From Nipponacmea schrenckii (Eukaryota > Mollusca > Gastropoda > Lottiidae), in assembly GCA_030562195.1 (NCBI GenBank), contig JAUJPP010000005.1:15859106-15923105 (forward strand): DNA of 64,000 nucleotides, given 5' to 3'. Below are positions 50,867 to 63,137 of this stretch, one piece after another (the first letter of the stretch is position 1; each line of letters opens with the position of its first letter). Made by a program: the position numbers and the translations under genes. Under the pieces are notes generated by a model, which was given only the letters and a program-made list of their open reading frames with translations, made no database searches and was not told the origin of the DNA.

Positions 50867-53044
50867 CGAATTCTGGTCAGAGCACCCAGCCAAAACTGCA
50901 CATGCCACGCACATTCTGTTAACATTTCTCCCGAAAATGCCGCGAGACTAAATCTGATGAATGTATTTTGACGCCATTTTGACCTACAGGAAATGACGTA
51001 GCGCCGTCTACAGTTTTTCTTTGTTTTTCAATTTGCGGCTTTATTTTTGATCCGATTTTGATCGGTTTTTTTTAGGTAACTACATTGAATTTAGTTTTAA
51101 AAGATAGCAATTTAAGAATTATACATTTCCCAACTTTCTCGCTGACATTTTGAATTTGAAATTTTTTGCATTTTCTAACTTCTACAGTTTTATTTCGATC
51201 GATCTGAAAACTTACAGATATATAGACATTTGGATTGCGAAGTATAATTAATTTTCAAAATTTCGATATCACTTCCGGTTTTGATGTTATTTGCTTTTAA
51301 AGTTGAACTTTACACTTCCGGAATAATGAAGATATTTGAAAAATTTCTTTTGCAATTAGCTACAATTGTCTATTGAATGATGCTAAATTAAGAAAATTCG
51401 AACCGGAAGTAACGGATTTTCCGCCATCTTGATACGACTAAATTTTGTAAAACTGAAATAAGTTCTCAGGGATAAGTCTAATTTGCATAATTTTAGATTT
51501 TCTAGAAACATCAATTGATTGCGCAAAAAAGTATGGGAAGGAATTTTCGAATTTCGATTTTGCTTTTCTTTTATTTCCGGTTGAATTTTTTCAGTAATTG
51601 TCAAAACTTTAACCGGTCATATTTCGTGACCTTGACCTTTGATGACCTTTTGACCCGAACAAAAGTTATTGCCCTTCATTATATCTGCCCAATGGTATCC
51701 CCACTTTTGTTGTCCGATGTTTACTTCCGGTTTTGCAGCCAATTGAAAATCACGAATTTTAACGTTCAAGAGCTCTATCACGTGACCCAATTTACATAGG
51801 ACAGAATTTCTTACATATTACTTTTACGCTTAATCTCATCTTTCTATTAATATATCACACTTGGTATTTTAATCAAAATTGCGCGTTTAAAAATTTCAAA
51901 ATTTTGTAATTTCTTCTATACTAACTGTGCGTGTTTTCTTTAAATCGAAATAGGGTCTCGGGGGATAATTCGATTTGTGTTATTTTGATGTATATAGTAT
52001 CTATAACCGATTGCCGAAATATATATGGAAACAGATTTTTAAATTTTAATTTTGATTTTGATTTTTTTACGATCAAAATTTTTTAAAACTTTGAAGGGTC
52101 GTATATTCTGACGTTGACCTTTGACGAATTTTTGACCTGTACAAATGTGATAGCTCTCAAGAAGTTCTATCCAATGATATATAAAGCTTTATTGTAAGAT
52201 GTATACTTCCGCTTTTATCGCCATTTGAATATTGCGAATTTTCCCTATAAAACAATCTGTTTAATGTGTTGCATTTGGGCGATCTACAAGATATAAGTTT
52301 CAGCGATCTGAAATTATTTTTTAGTTTAATCGTTCTACATCCAGTCAAAATGATTCAAAGTTGTTATATATGTTTTTCCTGTTGTGGGTGATGTAAATAT
52401 TGAATATTTGGAACGAAATTACAACCTTTAGAATTTTAAATTTTATCTCTTATAATTATGCAACAATAATATACAGTTGACTGGAATAATGGTCTAAGGG
52501 ACGAAACTCTATTCAATATAAATTTTAAAATGTTAGGCCGCGCTATTTATGTGGTGTCTCAATGTTATACCCTGGCGACTTAAGACAACTTGAACCATTA
52601 GTGACCTTTCGATTTGTATATAGCTTCGACATTGTCTATCCAATGCTATATATATATATATTTTGTACGATATCTACTTTTGGTTTCATCGCCATCTGAA
52701 AATTGCGAATTTAATATATAAAACAATCTACTTTGTTTTTGGGTATTATTCTCTACGTTTGGGCGATTTACAAATATGAGTTTCGGCGATCCGCATATCT
52801 TTTTTAGATTAAACGACCCTTTATCCATTTTTTATTATGATTTTAACTTATTATCTATCTTAATTGATGATGAGGGCTAAGGATGGGGAGGGGCAAAGAG
52901 GGAAAAGGGGGGTATGGGAGGGTTTGTTATGATCCATTTCTGATGCACATTTTTTTATTTTAATAAACCCTTTTTGTCTTTTGCTTAACGAACGAACGTT
53001 AAGCAAAACGCACTGCTTCAGTGCCGTTAGGCGTACGGCTCTAG
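50812..53044 (+). mobile_element. family B array copy 3
   Basis: 2233 bp, closely similar to copy 2 and starting right after its CTAG. The start is shortened (ttgctgctttgttttcg): the leading hairpin is lost and the poly-T kept. Same 3' end. No gene. Confidence 0.85.
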
Positions 53045-55574
53045 TTTGTTTTCGAAATGTCTCTTTTTTGCAGTGTGTTCTATCGAACACACTGCTTTGT
53101 TTTCGTAATTTTTAAAAATTATGATTTTGTAACGAGTAGTCTTCAGCAACTATAATAGTTACAGCAACATTTTCAATGCCCTAGATATTCATTTTTGGTC
53201 TATTACTGAATGAATATAAATTAGAACGTTTTTGCTAAACCGGAAGTGCAAAATTAAAAGCTGTTCAAAAAGCAGAAAATTGGTCATTGAAGGCGCGTTT
53301 TTGCTTCAATTTTGCTCGGATTTTCAATTTTATAATCTTGCTCGAATATCTAATATGATAGCATTAAAAGAAATTCGAATTTTGAAAATTCATAGCACAC
53401 ATTTTTGACCCGAATTTTGCCAATTTTGACCAAATTTTCTATTTTCTCGTGTATTTGTCCGATTGATTTGAAATTTATTGTGCTAAAACAGACCACCAAA
53501 GAAAGCAATTTCGCTCAAACAAAAATTTTGCACCACTTCCGGTTTCCACAAAATAAAGGTACAAACTTCCGGTTAGCCCACTCATTAAGTATTGTCTGAA
53601 TGTCACCAAAACTTATATAGATAGGTTTCTATCGATATGACTTAAAAAATGAAGGACACTTTTAGGGTAGGAATTGTTGATACTTTGGCCGCAAAATTGA
53701 TATGACCCACTTCTGTAAAATTCAAAATGGGGCCTTAGGGTTAAATCTGAGTTGTGTGATATATGTATTTCTGGTAACTACAGTCGATTGCGCAAAAAAG
53801 TATGGGAAGGAATTTTTGAATTTCGATTTTGCTTTTTTGCAATTTCCGGTTGAATCTTTTCGGTAATTTTTAAAAGTTTCAAGGCTCATACCTTGTGACC
53901 TTGACCTTTGAAGACATCGAGGCCTGAATACAAGATATACCTCTTGATCAAATCTATCCAATGGTATGTTCATTTTTGTTCTCCTAAGTTTACTTCCGGT
54001 TTTATAGCTCTCCGAAACTAGTTATAATACACGTTTTGTTATTAATATCAACCGTTTGATAAGGGAGGTAATTTGATCTTTGCGAAATACATAATAATTA
54101 AAAAAATGGTTAATCTATTTAATCAAGCCAACTGAACATTATTCTAATGATTTAAGAATAGTGTTAACAAAACACTGCTTATAAAGGTTAGATTCAATAA
54201 ATGTATTTTATATTTATTTTAAAAGATCTTTTTATTTTTACCACTCATAACTTTTACAAAAAACTTTGATATTGAATTAAGTCTGTTGGAAAGAATATAC
54301 TGAATATGTTCAATCCACTGCGTCTCTATCTAATTATATTGATTGGAGAGAAGTGGGTTAACTCTCCTCTCGCTATAGGGAAAAAGTAGGCTGTTCTTTA
54401 AAAAGTTCCAAATTTGTAGTTTCTTCTATACTAACTATGCGTGTTTTCTTTAAATCGAAATAGGGTCTTGGTGGATAATTCGATTTGTGTTATTTTGATG
54501 TATATAGTATCTATAACCGATTGACGAAATATATATGGAAACCGATTTTTGAATTTTGATTTTGATTTTGATTTTTTTACGATTAAAATTTTTAAAAAAC
54601 TTTGAAGGGTCGTATATTCTGACGTTGACCTTTGACGAATTTTTGACCTGTACAAATGTGATAGCTCTCGAGAACTTATATCCAATGATATATAAAGCTT
54701 TATTGTAAGATGTATACTTTTATCGCCATTTGAAAATTGCGAATTTTCCCTTTAAAACAATCTGTTTAATGTGTTGCATTTGGGCGATCTACAAGATATA
54801 AGTTTAAGCGATCTGAAATTATTTTTTAGTTTAATCGTTCTACATCCAGTTAAAATGATTCAAAGTTGTTATATATGTTTTTCCAGTTGTGGGTGATGTA
54901 AATATTGAATATTTGGAACGAAATTACAACCTTTAGAATTCTAAATTTTATCTCTTATAATTATGCAACAATAATATATAGTTGACTGGAATAATGGTCT
55001 AAGGGACGAAACTCTATTCAATATAAATTTTAAAATGTTAGGCCGCGCTACTTATGTGGTGTCTCAATGTTATACCCTGGCGACTTAAGACAACTTGAAC
55101 CATTAGTGACCTTTCGATTTGTATATAGCTTCGACATTGTCTATCCAATGCTATATATATATATATTTTGTACGATATCTACTTTTGGTTTCATCGCCAT
55201 CTGAAAATTGCGAATTTAATATATAAAACAATCTACTTTGTTTTGGGTATTATTCTCTACGTTTGGGCGATTTACAAATATGAGTTTCGGCGATCCGCAT
55301 ATCTTTTTTAGATTAAACGACCCTTTATCCATTTTTTATTATGATTTTAACTTATTATCTATCTTAATTGATGATGAGGGCTAAGGATGGGGAGGGGCAA
55401 AGAGGGGAAAGGGGGAAAAGGGGGGTATGGGAGCGTTTGTTATGAAATCAAAATCCATCTCTGAAGCACATTTTTTTATTTTAATAAACCCTTTTTGTCT
55501 TTTGCTTAATGAACGAACGAACGAATCCCTGGATGGAACGCACTGCTTCAGTGCCGTTAGGCGTACGGCTCTAG
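53045..55574 (+). mobile_element. mosaic family A/B array copy
   Basis: The start has hairpin GCAGTGTGTTC-TATC-GAACACACTGC (53070-53095). Up to about 54010 the body follows family A order (aaaccggaagtgcaaa, cttccggttagcc, aatggggcctta). From about 54410 it is family B, almost identical to copy 3, ending at CTAG 55574. The middle (54015-54400) matches neither. Confidence 0.75.
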
Positions 55575-55621
55575 TTGTGGGACTTTGCTTTCAGCAAAGT
55601 CCCAGTTTGTTTTCGAAATGT

Positions 55622-55661
<40 letters not shown>

Positions 55662-57627
55662 CGATTTTTCCACACCTGCCTGCTCTTAAACTACAGTAGT
55701 TGCAGCAACCATTCAACTTTCCTAGACCTTCTGTAGTGGCAAAAAAGTTAATGAATATAAATTGGAACATTTTTGCAAAACCAGAAGTGCAACAGTGCAA
55801 CATTTGCAAAAAACAGTTTTTCGGCTCTAGAAGGCGCAAATATCCAATAGGATAGCAGTTAAAAAAATTCGAATTTCGAAAATTCGTAGCAGACAATCTT
55901 TTGCCGTATTTTCGAATCTTTTTACCATTTTTTAAATTTCTGTCCGATTAAGTTCCAATTTTAGGTGCTAAGAGAGACTATAAATCTAAACAAAATGACA
56001 TTATCAAATATTTTGCGTCACTTCCGGTTTACGCTCAAAAAGGGTTCAAAGTTGAAATCTCTGATTTTCGGTCTACTTCCGGTCTAATTGTCACGGGTCA
56101 TTGAAACTTGTGTTGAACAATATCTTTTTAAAAAAACTGGCCGATTTAAAAAAAAAATCAAGACCGGAAGTAATACTTTGGCCGCCATCTTGAAATTCAC
56201 TTTTTTGTAAAAACTCAAAATGGGGCCTCTACGGTAAGAGCGATTTGCGTGATGTTTATATTTCTGGAAAGCTTAGTTGATTGCGAAAATAATTATGGTA
56301 ACCGATTTTTGAATTTCACTTTTGAAATTTTGCAACATCCGGTTGAATTTTTTCGAAGTTTGGGGGCTTATTTCTCGTGACCTTGACCTTTGACGACCTT
56401 GACCTTTAGTAGTTCAAAGGTCATTGACCTTGGCTATCATTTGATACTTTGACCTTTGACCTCCGAAGTCTACTTCCGGTTTTATAGCTTCCCGAAAACA
56501 GCAAAATTCGCAAATTTGGGTAGCTCTAGAGCGTGACCTTATTAATTTAGAGTATTATTTTTTTTCAGATTCTTAAGGTGCTTTTTGTCCTCTATCCAAC
56601 GATATATAACAAAAGTTTGTAAAATGAAAATTGAAGTTTTTGATTTTTGCAAAGAAAAGTACATTTTGCCGTATTTTCGCTTGTTTGAAATATATGTGTG
56701 TATATCTCGTGATCTATTAGCTGTACAAGCTTCAAATTTTTACTGTGAATATACATTTTGAATATGATTAGATTCCCCTCCAAAAAAACGAGATGGGCGT
56801 GGCACATCCGGGTGAACTTCAAATTTACCATTTATATCGGTCACCGAATTACGGCTGCAGTAAATAACGTTTTTCAAAAAAGTACCTTGCATACATATAT
56901 CTCATTACTTTGGCCAGGTTATCCCAAAAAATCAAATGTTTCTGCCTGTTTGTTGCAATTTTGCGACATTTGCAAAAATCAGTTTTTTTTTAGTTTGGGG
57001 GCTTATTTCTAGTGACTTTGACCTTTGGTGACCTTGACCTTTACAAGGTCATTGGTCACTGACTTTAGCTATCAGTTGACAATTTGGCATTAGACTTCTG
57101 ACGTCTATTTCCGGTTTTATAGCTGCTCGAAAGCACCAAAATTTGCAAAGTTGGACTGCTCTAGAGCGTGACCTAATTAATTTAGAGGGTTATTTTTTTC
57201 ACATTCCCAAGGCGCCTTTTGTCCTCTTTCCAGCGATGCACAACAAAAGTTTTTAAAATGAAAATTTAATTTTTGGACTTTTAAAATTAAAGTACATTTT
57301 GCTTTTTTGAAACGTATTTGTGTATATCTCGTGATCTATTAGATGTACAAGCTTCAAATTTGAACCATGAATATATATTTTGTATGAGATTAGATTTACG
57401 CAAAAGTAAATTAGATGGGCGTGGCACATACGGGTAAACTTCCAATTTACCAGTTATATCGGTCAGCGCTTTACATCTGTAGGAAATAACATTTTTCCAA
57501 AAAATTCTTTGCACACAGATACCTCGTTGCTTTGGCCAGGTTCTCCCAGAAAATCAGATGTTTCGGCCTGTTTGTTGCAATTTTGCAACGTTAGCAAAAT
57601 CCCACTCTGTGCCACGTGTGGCTCTAG
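55575..57627 (+). mobile_element. family A array copy 5
   Basis: Starts with hairpin GGGACTTTGC-TTTCA-GCAAAGTCCC (55579-55603) and ~42 T (from 55622). It carries the YY1-like site at 56181, DR1 TGACCTTTGACCT near 56452, and ends with hairpin GCCAC-GT-GTGGC and CTAG at 57627. The DR1/IR1 composite is mutated here (agttcaaaggtcattgacc). Confidence 0.87.
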
Positions 57628-59659
57628 TTTTTTTTGTTTTTTTCCGATTTTTCCACACCTTCCTGCTCTTAAACTACAGTAGTTGCAGCAACCATTCAAA
57701 TTTCCTAGACCTTCTGTAGTGGCAAAAAATTAATGAATATAAATTGGAACATTTTTGCAAAACCAGAAGTGCAACAGTGCAACATTTGCAAAAAACAGTT
57801 TTTCGGCTCTAGAAGGCGCAATTTTGGCCCGATTTTCATCGGGTTTTCATTTTCAGAATCTACATACAATATCCAATAGGATAGCAGTTAAAAAAATTCG
57901 AATTTCGAAAATTCGTAGCAGACAATCTTTTGCCGTATTTTCGAATTTTTTTACCATTTTTTAAATTTCTGTCCGATTAAGTTCCAATTTTAGGTGCTAA
58001 GAGAGACTATAAATCTGAACAAAATAACATTGTCAACTATTTTGCGTCACTTCCGGTTTAAGCTCAAAAAGGGTTCAAAGTTGAAATCTCTGATTTTCGG
58101 TCTACTTCCGGTCTAATTAACACGGGTCATTGAAACTTGTGTTGAACAATATCTTTTTAAAAAAACTGGCCGATTTAAAAAAAAAAATCCAGACCGGAAG
58201 TAAAACTTTGGCCGCCATCTTGAAATGTCACTTTTTTGTAAAACTCAAAATGGGGCCTCTACGGTAAAAGCGATTTGTGTAATTTTTATATTTCTGGAAA
58301 GCTTAGTCGATTGCGATCAAAATGTTGGAAATCGATTTTTGAATTTTGCTTTTGCTTTTTTGCAATATCCGGTTGAATTTTTTCAAAGTTTGGGGGCTTA
58401 TTTCTCGTGACCTTGACCTTTGACGACCTTGAACTTTAGTAGGTCAAAGGTCATTGACCTTGGCTATCAGTTGATACTTTGAACTTTGACCTCCGACGTC
58501 TACTTCCGGTTTTATAGCTGCCCGAAAACAGCAAAATTCGCAACTTTGGGCTGCTCTAGAGCGTGACCTAATTAATTTAGAGTGTTAATTTTTTCAGATT
58601 CTTAGATTGTTTTTTGTCCTCCTTCCAACGATATATAACAAAAGTTTGTAAAATGAAAATTGAAGTTTTTGATTTTTGCAAAGAAAAGTACATTTTGCCG
58701 TATTTTCGCTTGTTTGAAATGTATGTGTGTATATCTCGTGATCTATTAGCTGGACAAGCTTCAAATTTTTACTGTGAATATACATTTTGAATATGATTAG
58801 ATTCCCCTCCAAAAAAACGAGATGGGCGTGGCACATCCGGGTGAACTTCAAATTTACCATTTATATCGGTCACCGAATTACGGCTGCAGTAAATAACGTT
58901 TTTCAAAAAAGTACCTTGCATACATATATCTCATTACTTTGGCCAGGTTATCCCAAAAAATCAAATGTTTCTGCCTGTTTGTTGCAATTTTGCGACATTT
59001 GCAAAAAATCAGTTTTTTTTTTAGTTTGGGGGCTTATTTCTAGTGACGTTGACCTTTGGTGACCTTGACCTTTACAAGGTCATTGGTCACTGACTTTAGC
59101 TATCAGTTGACAATTTGGCATTAGACTTCTGACGTCTATTTACGGTTTTATAGCTGCTCGAAAGCAGCAAAATTCACAACTTTGGACTGCTCTAGAGCGT
59201 GACGTAATTAATTTAGAGGTTTATTATTTTCAGATTCTTAAGGGGCTTTTTGTCCACTTTCCAGCAATGTATAAGAAAAGTTTTTAAAATGAAAATTTAA
59301 TTTTGGTACTTTTAAAATTAAAGTACATTTTGCCTTTTTGAAATGTATTTGTGCATATCTCGTGATCTTTTAAATGTACAAGCTTCAATTTTGTACCTTG
59401 AATATATATTTTGAATGTTATTAGATTTACGCAAAAAAAAAATGAGATGGGCGTGGCACATCCGGGTAAACTTTCAATTTAGCATTTATATAGGTCAGCG
59501 AATTGCGTCAGTAGGAAATAACGTTTTTCCAAAAAATTCTTTGCACACAGATACCTCGTTGCTTTGGCCATATGCTCCGAGAAAATCAGATGTTTCGGCC
59601 TGTCTGTTGCAATTTGGCAACGTTAGCAAAGTCCCACTCTGTGCCACGTGTGGCTCTAG
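57628..59659 (+). mobile_element. family A array copy 6
   Basis: 2032 bp, near-identical to copies 5 and 7 over most of its length. The 5' hairpin is absent: it starts CTAG|ttttttttgtttttttccgatttttcc. YY1-like site 58211, composite at 58441, CTAG end 59659. Confidence 0.87.
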
Positions 59660-59705
59660 TTGTGGGACTTTGCTTTCAGCAAAGTCCCAGTTTGTTTTCG
59701 AAATG

Positions 59706-59753
<48 letters not shown>

Positions 59754-61711
59754 CGATTTTTCCACACCTTCCTGCTCTTAAACTACAGTAGTTGCAGCAA
59801 CCATTCAACTTTCCTAGACCTTCTGTAGTGGCAAAAAAGTTAATGAATATAAATTGGAACATTTTTGCAAAACCAGAAGTGCAACAGTGCAACATTTGCA
59901 AAAAACAGTTTTTCGGCTCTAGAAGGCGCAATTTTGGCCCGATTTTCATCGGGTTTTCATTTTCAGAATCTACATACAATATCCAATAGGATAGCAGTTA
60001 AAAAAATTCGAATTTCGAAAATTCGTAGCAGACAATCTTTTGCCATATTTTCGAATTTTTTTACCATTTTTTAAATTTCTATCCGATTAAGTTCCAATTT
60101 TAGGTGCTAAGAGAGACTATATATCTAAACAAAATGACATTGTCAAATATTTTGCGTCACTTCCGGTTTACGCTCAAAAAGGGTTCAAAGTTGAAATCTC
60201 TGATTTTCGGTCTACTTCCGGTCTAATTGTCACGGGTCATTGAAACTTGTGTTGAACAATATCTTTTTAAAAAAACTGGCCGATTTAAAAAAAAAATCCA
60301 GACCAGAAGTAATACTTTGGCCGCCATCTTGAAATTCACTTTTTTGTAAAACTCAAAATGGGGCCTCTACGGTAAGAGCGATTTGCGTGATGTTTATATT
60401 TCTGGAAAGCTTAGTTGATTGCGAAAAAAATTATGGTAACCGATTTTTCAATTTCACTTTTGCAATTTTGCAACATCCGGTTGAATTTTTTCGAAGTTTG
60501 GGGGATTATTTCTCGTGACCTTGACCTTTGACGACCTTGACCTTTAGTAGGTCAAAGGTCATTGACCTTGGCTATCATTTGATACTTTGACCTTTGACCT
60601 CCGAAGTCTACTTCCGGTTTTATAGCTCCCCGAAAACAGCAAAATTCGCAAATTTGAGTAGCTCTAGAGCGTGACCTAATTAATTTAGAGTATTATTTTT
60701 TTCAGATTCTTAAGGTGCTTTTTGTCCTCTATCCAACGATATATAACAAAAGTTTGTAAAATGAAAATTGAAGTTTTTGATTTTTGCAAAGAAAAGTACA
60801 TTTTGCAGTATTTTCGCTTGTTTGAAATATATGTGTGTATATCTCGTGATCTATTAGCTGTACAAGCTTCAAATTTTTACTGTGAATATACATTTTGAAT
60901 ATGATTAGATTCCCCTCCAAAAAACGAGATGGGCGTGGCACATCCGGGTGAACTTCAAATTTACCATTTATATCGGTCACCGAATTACGGCTGCAGTAAA
61001 TAACGTTTTTCAAAAAAATACCTTGCATACATATATCTCATTACTTTGGCCAGGTTATCCCAAAAAATCAAATGTTTCTGCCTGTTTGTTGCAATTTTGC
61101 GACATTTGCAAAAATCAGTTTTTTTTTAGTTTGGGGGCTTATTTCTAGTGACTTTGACCTTTGGTGACCTTGACCTTTACAAGGTCATTGGTCACTGACT
61201 TTAGCTATCAGTTGACAATTTGGCATTAGACTTCTGACGTCTATTTCCGGTTTTATAGCTGCTCGAAAGCACCAAAATTTGCAATGTTGGACTGCTCTAG
61301 AGCGTGACCTTATTAATTTAGAGGATTATTTTTTTCACATTCCGAAGGCGCCTTTTATCCTCTTTGCCAGCGATGCACAACAAAAGTTTTTAAAATGAAA
61401 ATTTAATTTTTGGACTTTTAAAATTAAAGTACATTTTGCTTTTTTGAAACGTATTTGTGTATATCTCGTGATCTATTAGATGTACAAGCTTCAAATTTGT
61501 ACCATGAATATATATTTTGTATGAGATTAGATTTACGCAAAAGTAACTTAAACTTCCAATTTACCAGTTATATCGGTCAGCGCTTTACATCTGTAGGAAA
61601 TAACGTTTTTCCAAAAAATTCTTTGCACACAGATACCTCGTTGCTTTGGCCAGTTTTTCCCAGAAAATCAGATGTTTCGGCCTGTTTGTTGCAATTTTGA
61701 AACGTTAGCAA
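59660..61711 (+). mobile_element. family A array copy 7
   Basis: 5' hairpin GGGACTTTGC-TTTCA-GCAAAGTCCC at 59664-59688 and ~47 T. YY1-like site 60320, composite 60549. The 3' end stops at agcaaagtccca and fuses to the next copy's cagtttgttttcgg. The hairpin-CTAG is lost. Confidence 0.85.
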
Positions 61712-63137
61712 AGTCCCAGTTTGTTTTCGGTTTGTCTTTTTTTTTTTTTTTTTTTTTTTTTCGAAATTTACACACCTTACACAGCCTAGGCTGCAATAGC
61801 TGCAGCAATTTCACAACATCTCCACACATTCTGTAGTGGCGACGTTTCTAATGAATGAACATTTGAACATTTTTGCAAAACCGGAAGTGCTGCATTGCAA
61901 CATACCTAAAAAGTCGGTCAGTGGCTCTAGAAGATGCATTTTTGGATCGATTTTCGTCGGGTTTGCATTTTTAGAAACTTGAAATAATTTCCAACAAGAT
62001 AGCAGTTAAAAAATTTCGAAATTCGAAAATTCGTAGCACACATTTTTTTGCCGTATTTTGCACATTTTTGCAACTTTGCTATTTTAAGACCGATTGATCT
62101 GAAAATTTGGGTGCCTTCAAGTGCCATGAATTTAAAAAAATTGGCAGAGTCAAAATTTTTGCTTCATTTCCGGTTTCAACGTAAAAAGGGTTTAAACTTC
62201 CGGTTGACCTACTTGTGCTGTAATTGATGTATCGCAACAAAATTTATGTCAATCTTAATTAAATTAAGAGACAAAAAAACGAAGAAGAAAAAATCCAGAC
62301 CGGAAGTGAAACTTTGGCCGCCATCTTGAAATATCACTTTTTTGTAAAACTCAAAATGGGGCCTCAGGGTTATGTCTAATTTCCGCGATGTTTACATTTC
62401 TTGTAGCTTTAGTCGATTTCGAAAAAACTGTGGGAGCCGATTTTTGAATTTCGCTTTTGCAATTTTGCAACATCCGGTTGAATTTTTTCGAAGTTTGAGG
62501 GCTTATTTCTCGTGACCTTGACCTTTGGTGACTTTGACCTTTAGTAGGTCAAAGGTCATTGACCTTGGCTATTAGTTGACACTTTGACCTTTAACCTCAG
62601 ACATCAACTTCCGGTTTTATAGCTGCCTGAAAACAGCAAAATTCGCAACTTTGGAATGCTCTAGAGCGTGACCTAATTAATTTAGAGTGTTATTTTTTTC
62701 AGATTCTTAAGGTACTTTCTAACCTGTTTCCAACAATGTATAACAAAAAATTTTAAAATGAAAATTGAATTTTTTGATTTTTGAAAATAAAGGTACATTT
62801 TGCAGTATTTTCGCTTTTTGAAATGTATGTTTGTATATCTCGTGATCCATTAGATGTACAAGCTTCAAATTTGTACTGTGAATATACATTTAGAATGTGA
62901 TTAGATTCACGCCAAAAAAAATGAGATGGGCGTGGCACATCCGGGTAAACTTCCAATTTGCCATTTATATGGGTCAGCGAATTACGTCTGTAGGAAATAA
63001 TGTTTTTCAAAAAAGTACTTTGCACACGGATACCTCGTTGCTTTGGCCACTTTCTCCCAGAAAATCAGATGTTTCGGCCTGTTTGTTGCAATTTGAGACG
63101 TTAGCAAAGTCCCACTCTGTGAAACAAGTGGCTCTAG
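61712..63137 (+). mobile_element. family A array copy 8
   Basis: Shorter copy (~1.43 kb) with cagtttgttttcggtttgtc and poly-T, YY1-like site 62317, composite 62546, a worn terminal hairpin (gtgaaacaagtggc) and CTAG at 63137. Confidence 0.85.
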
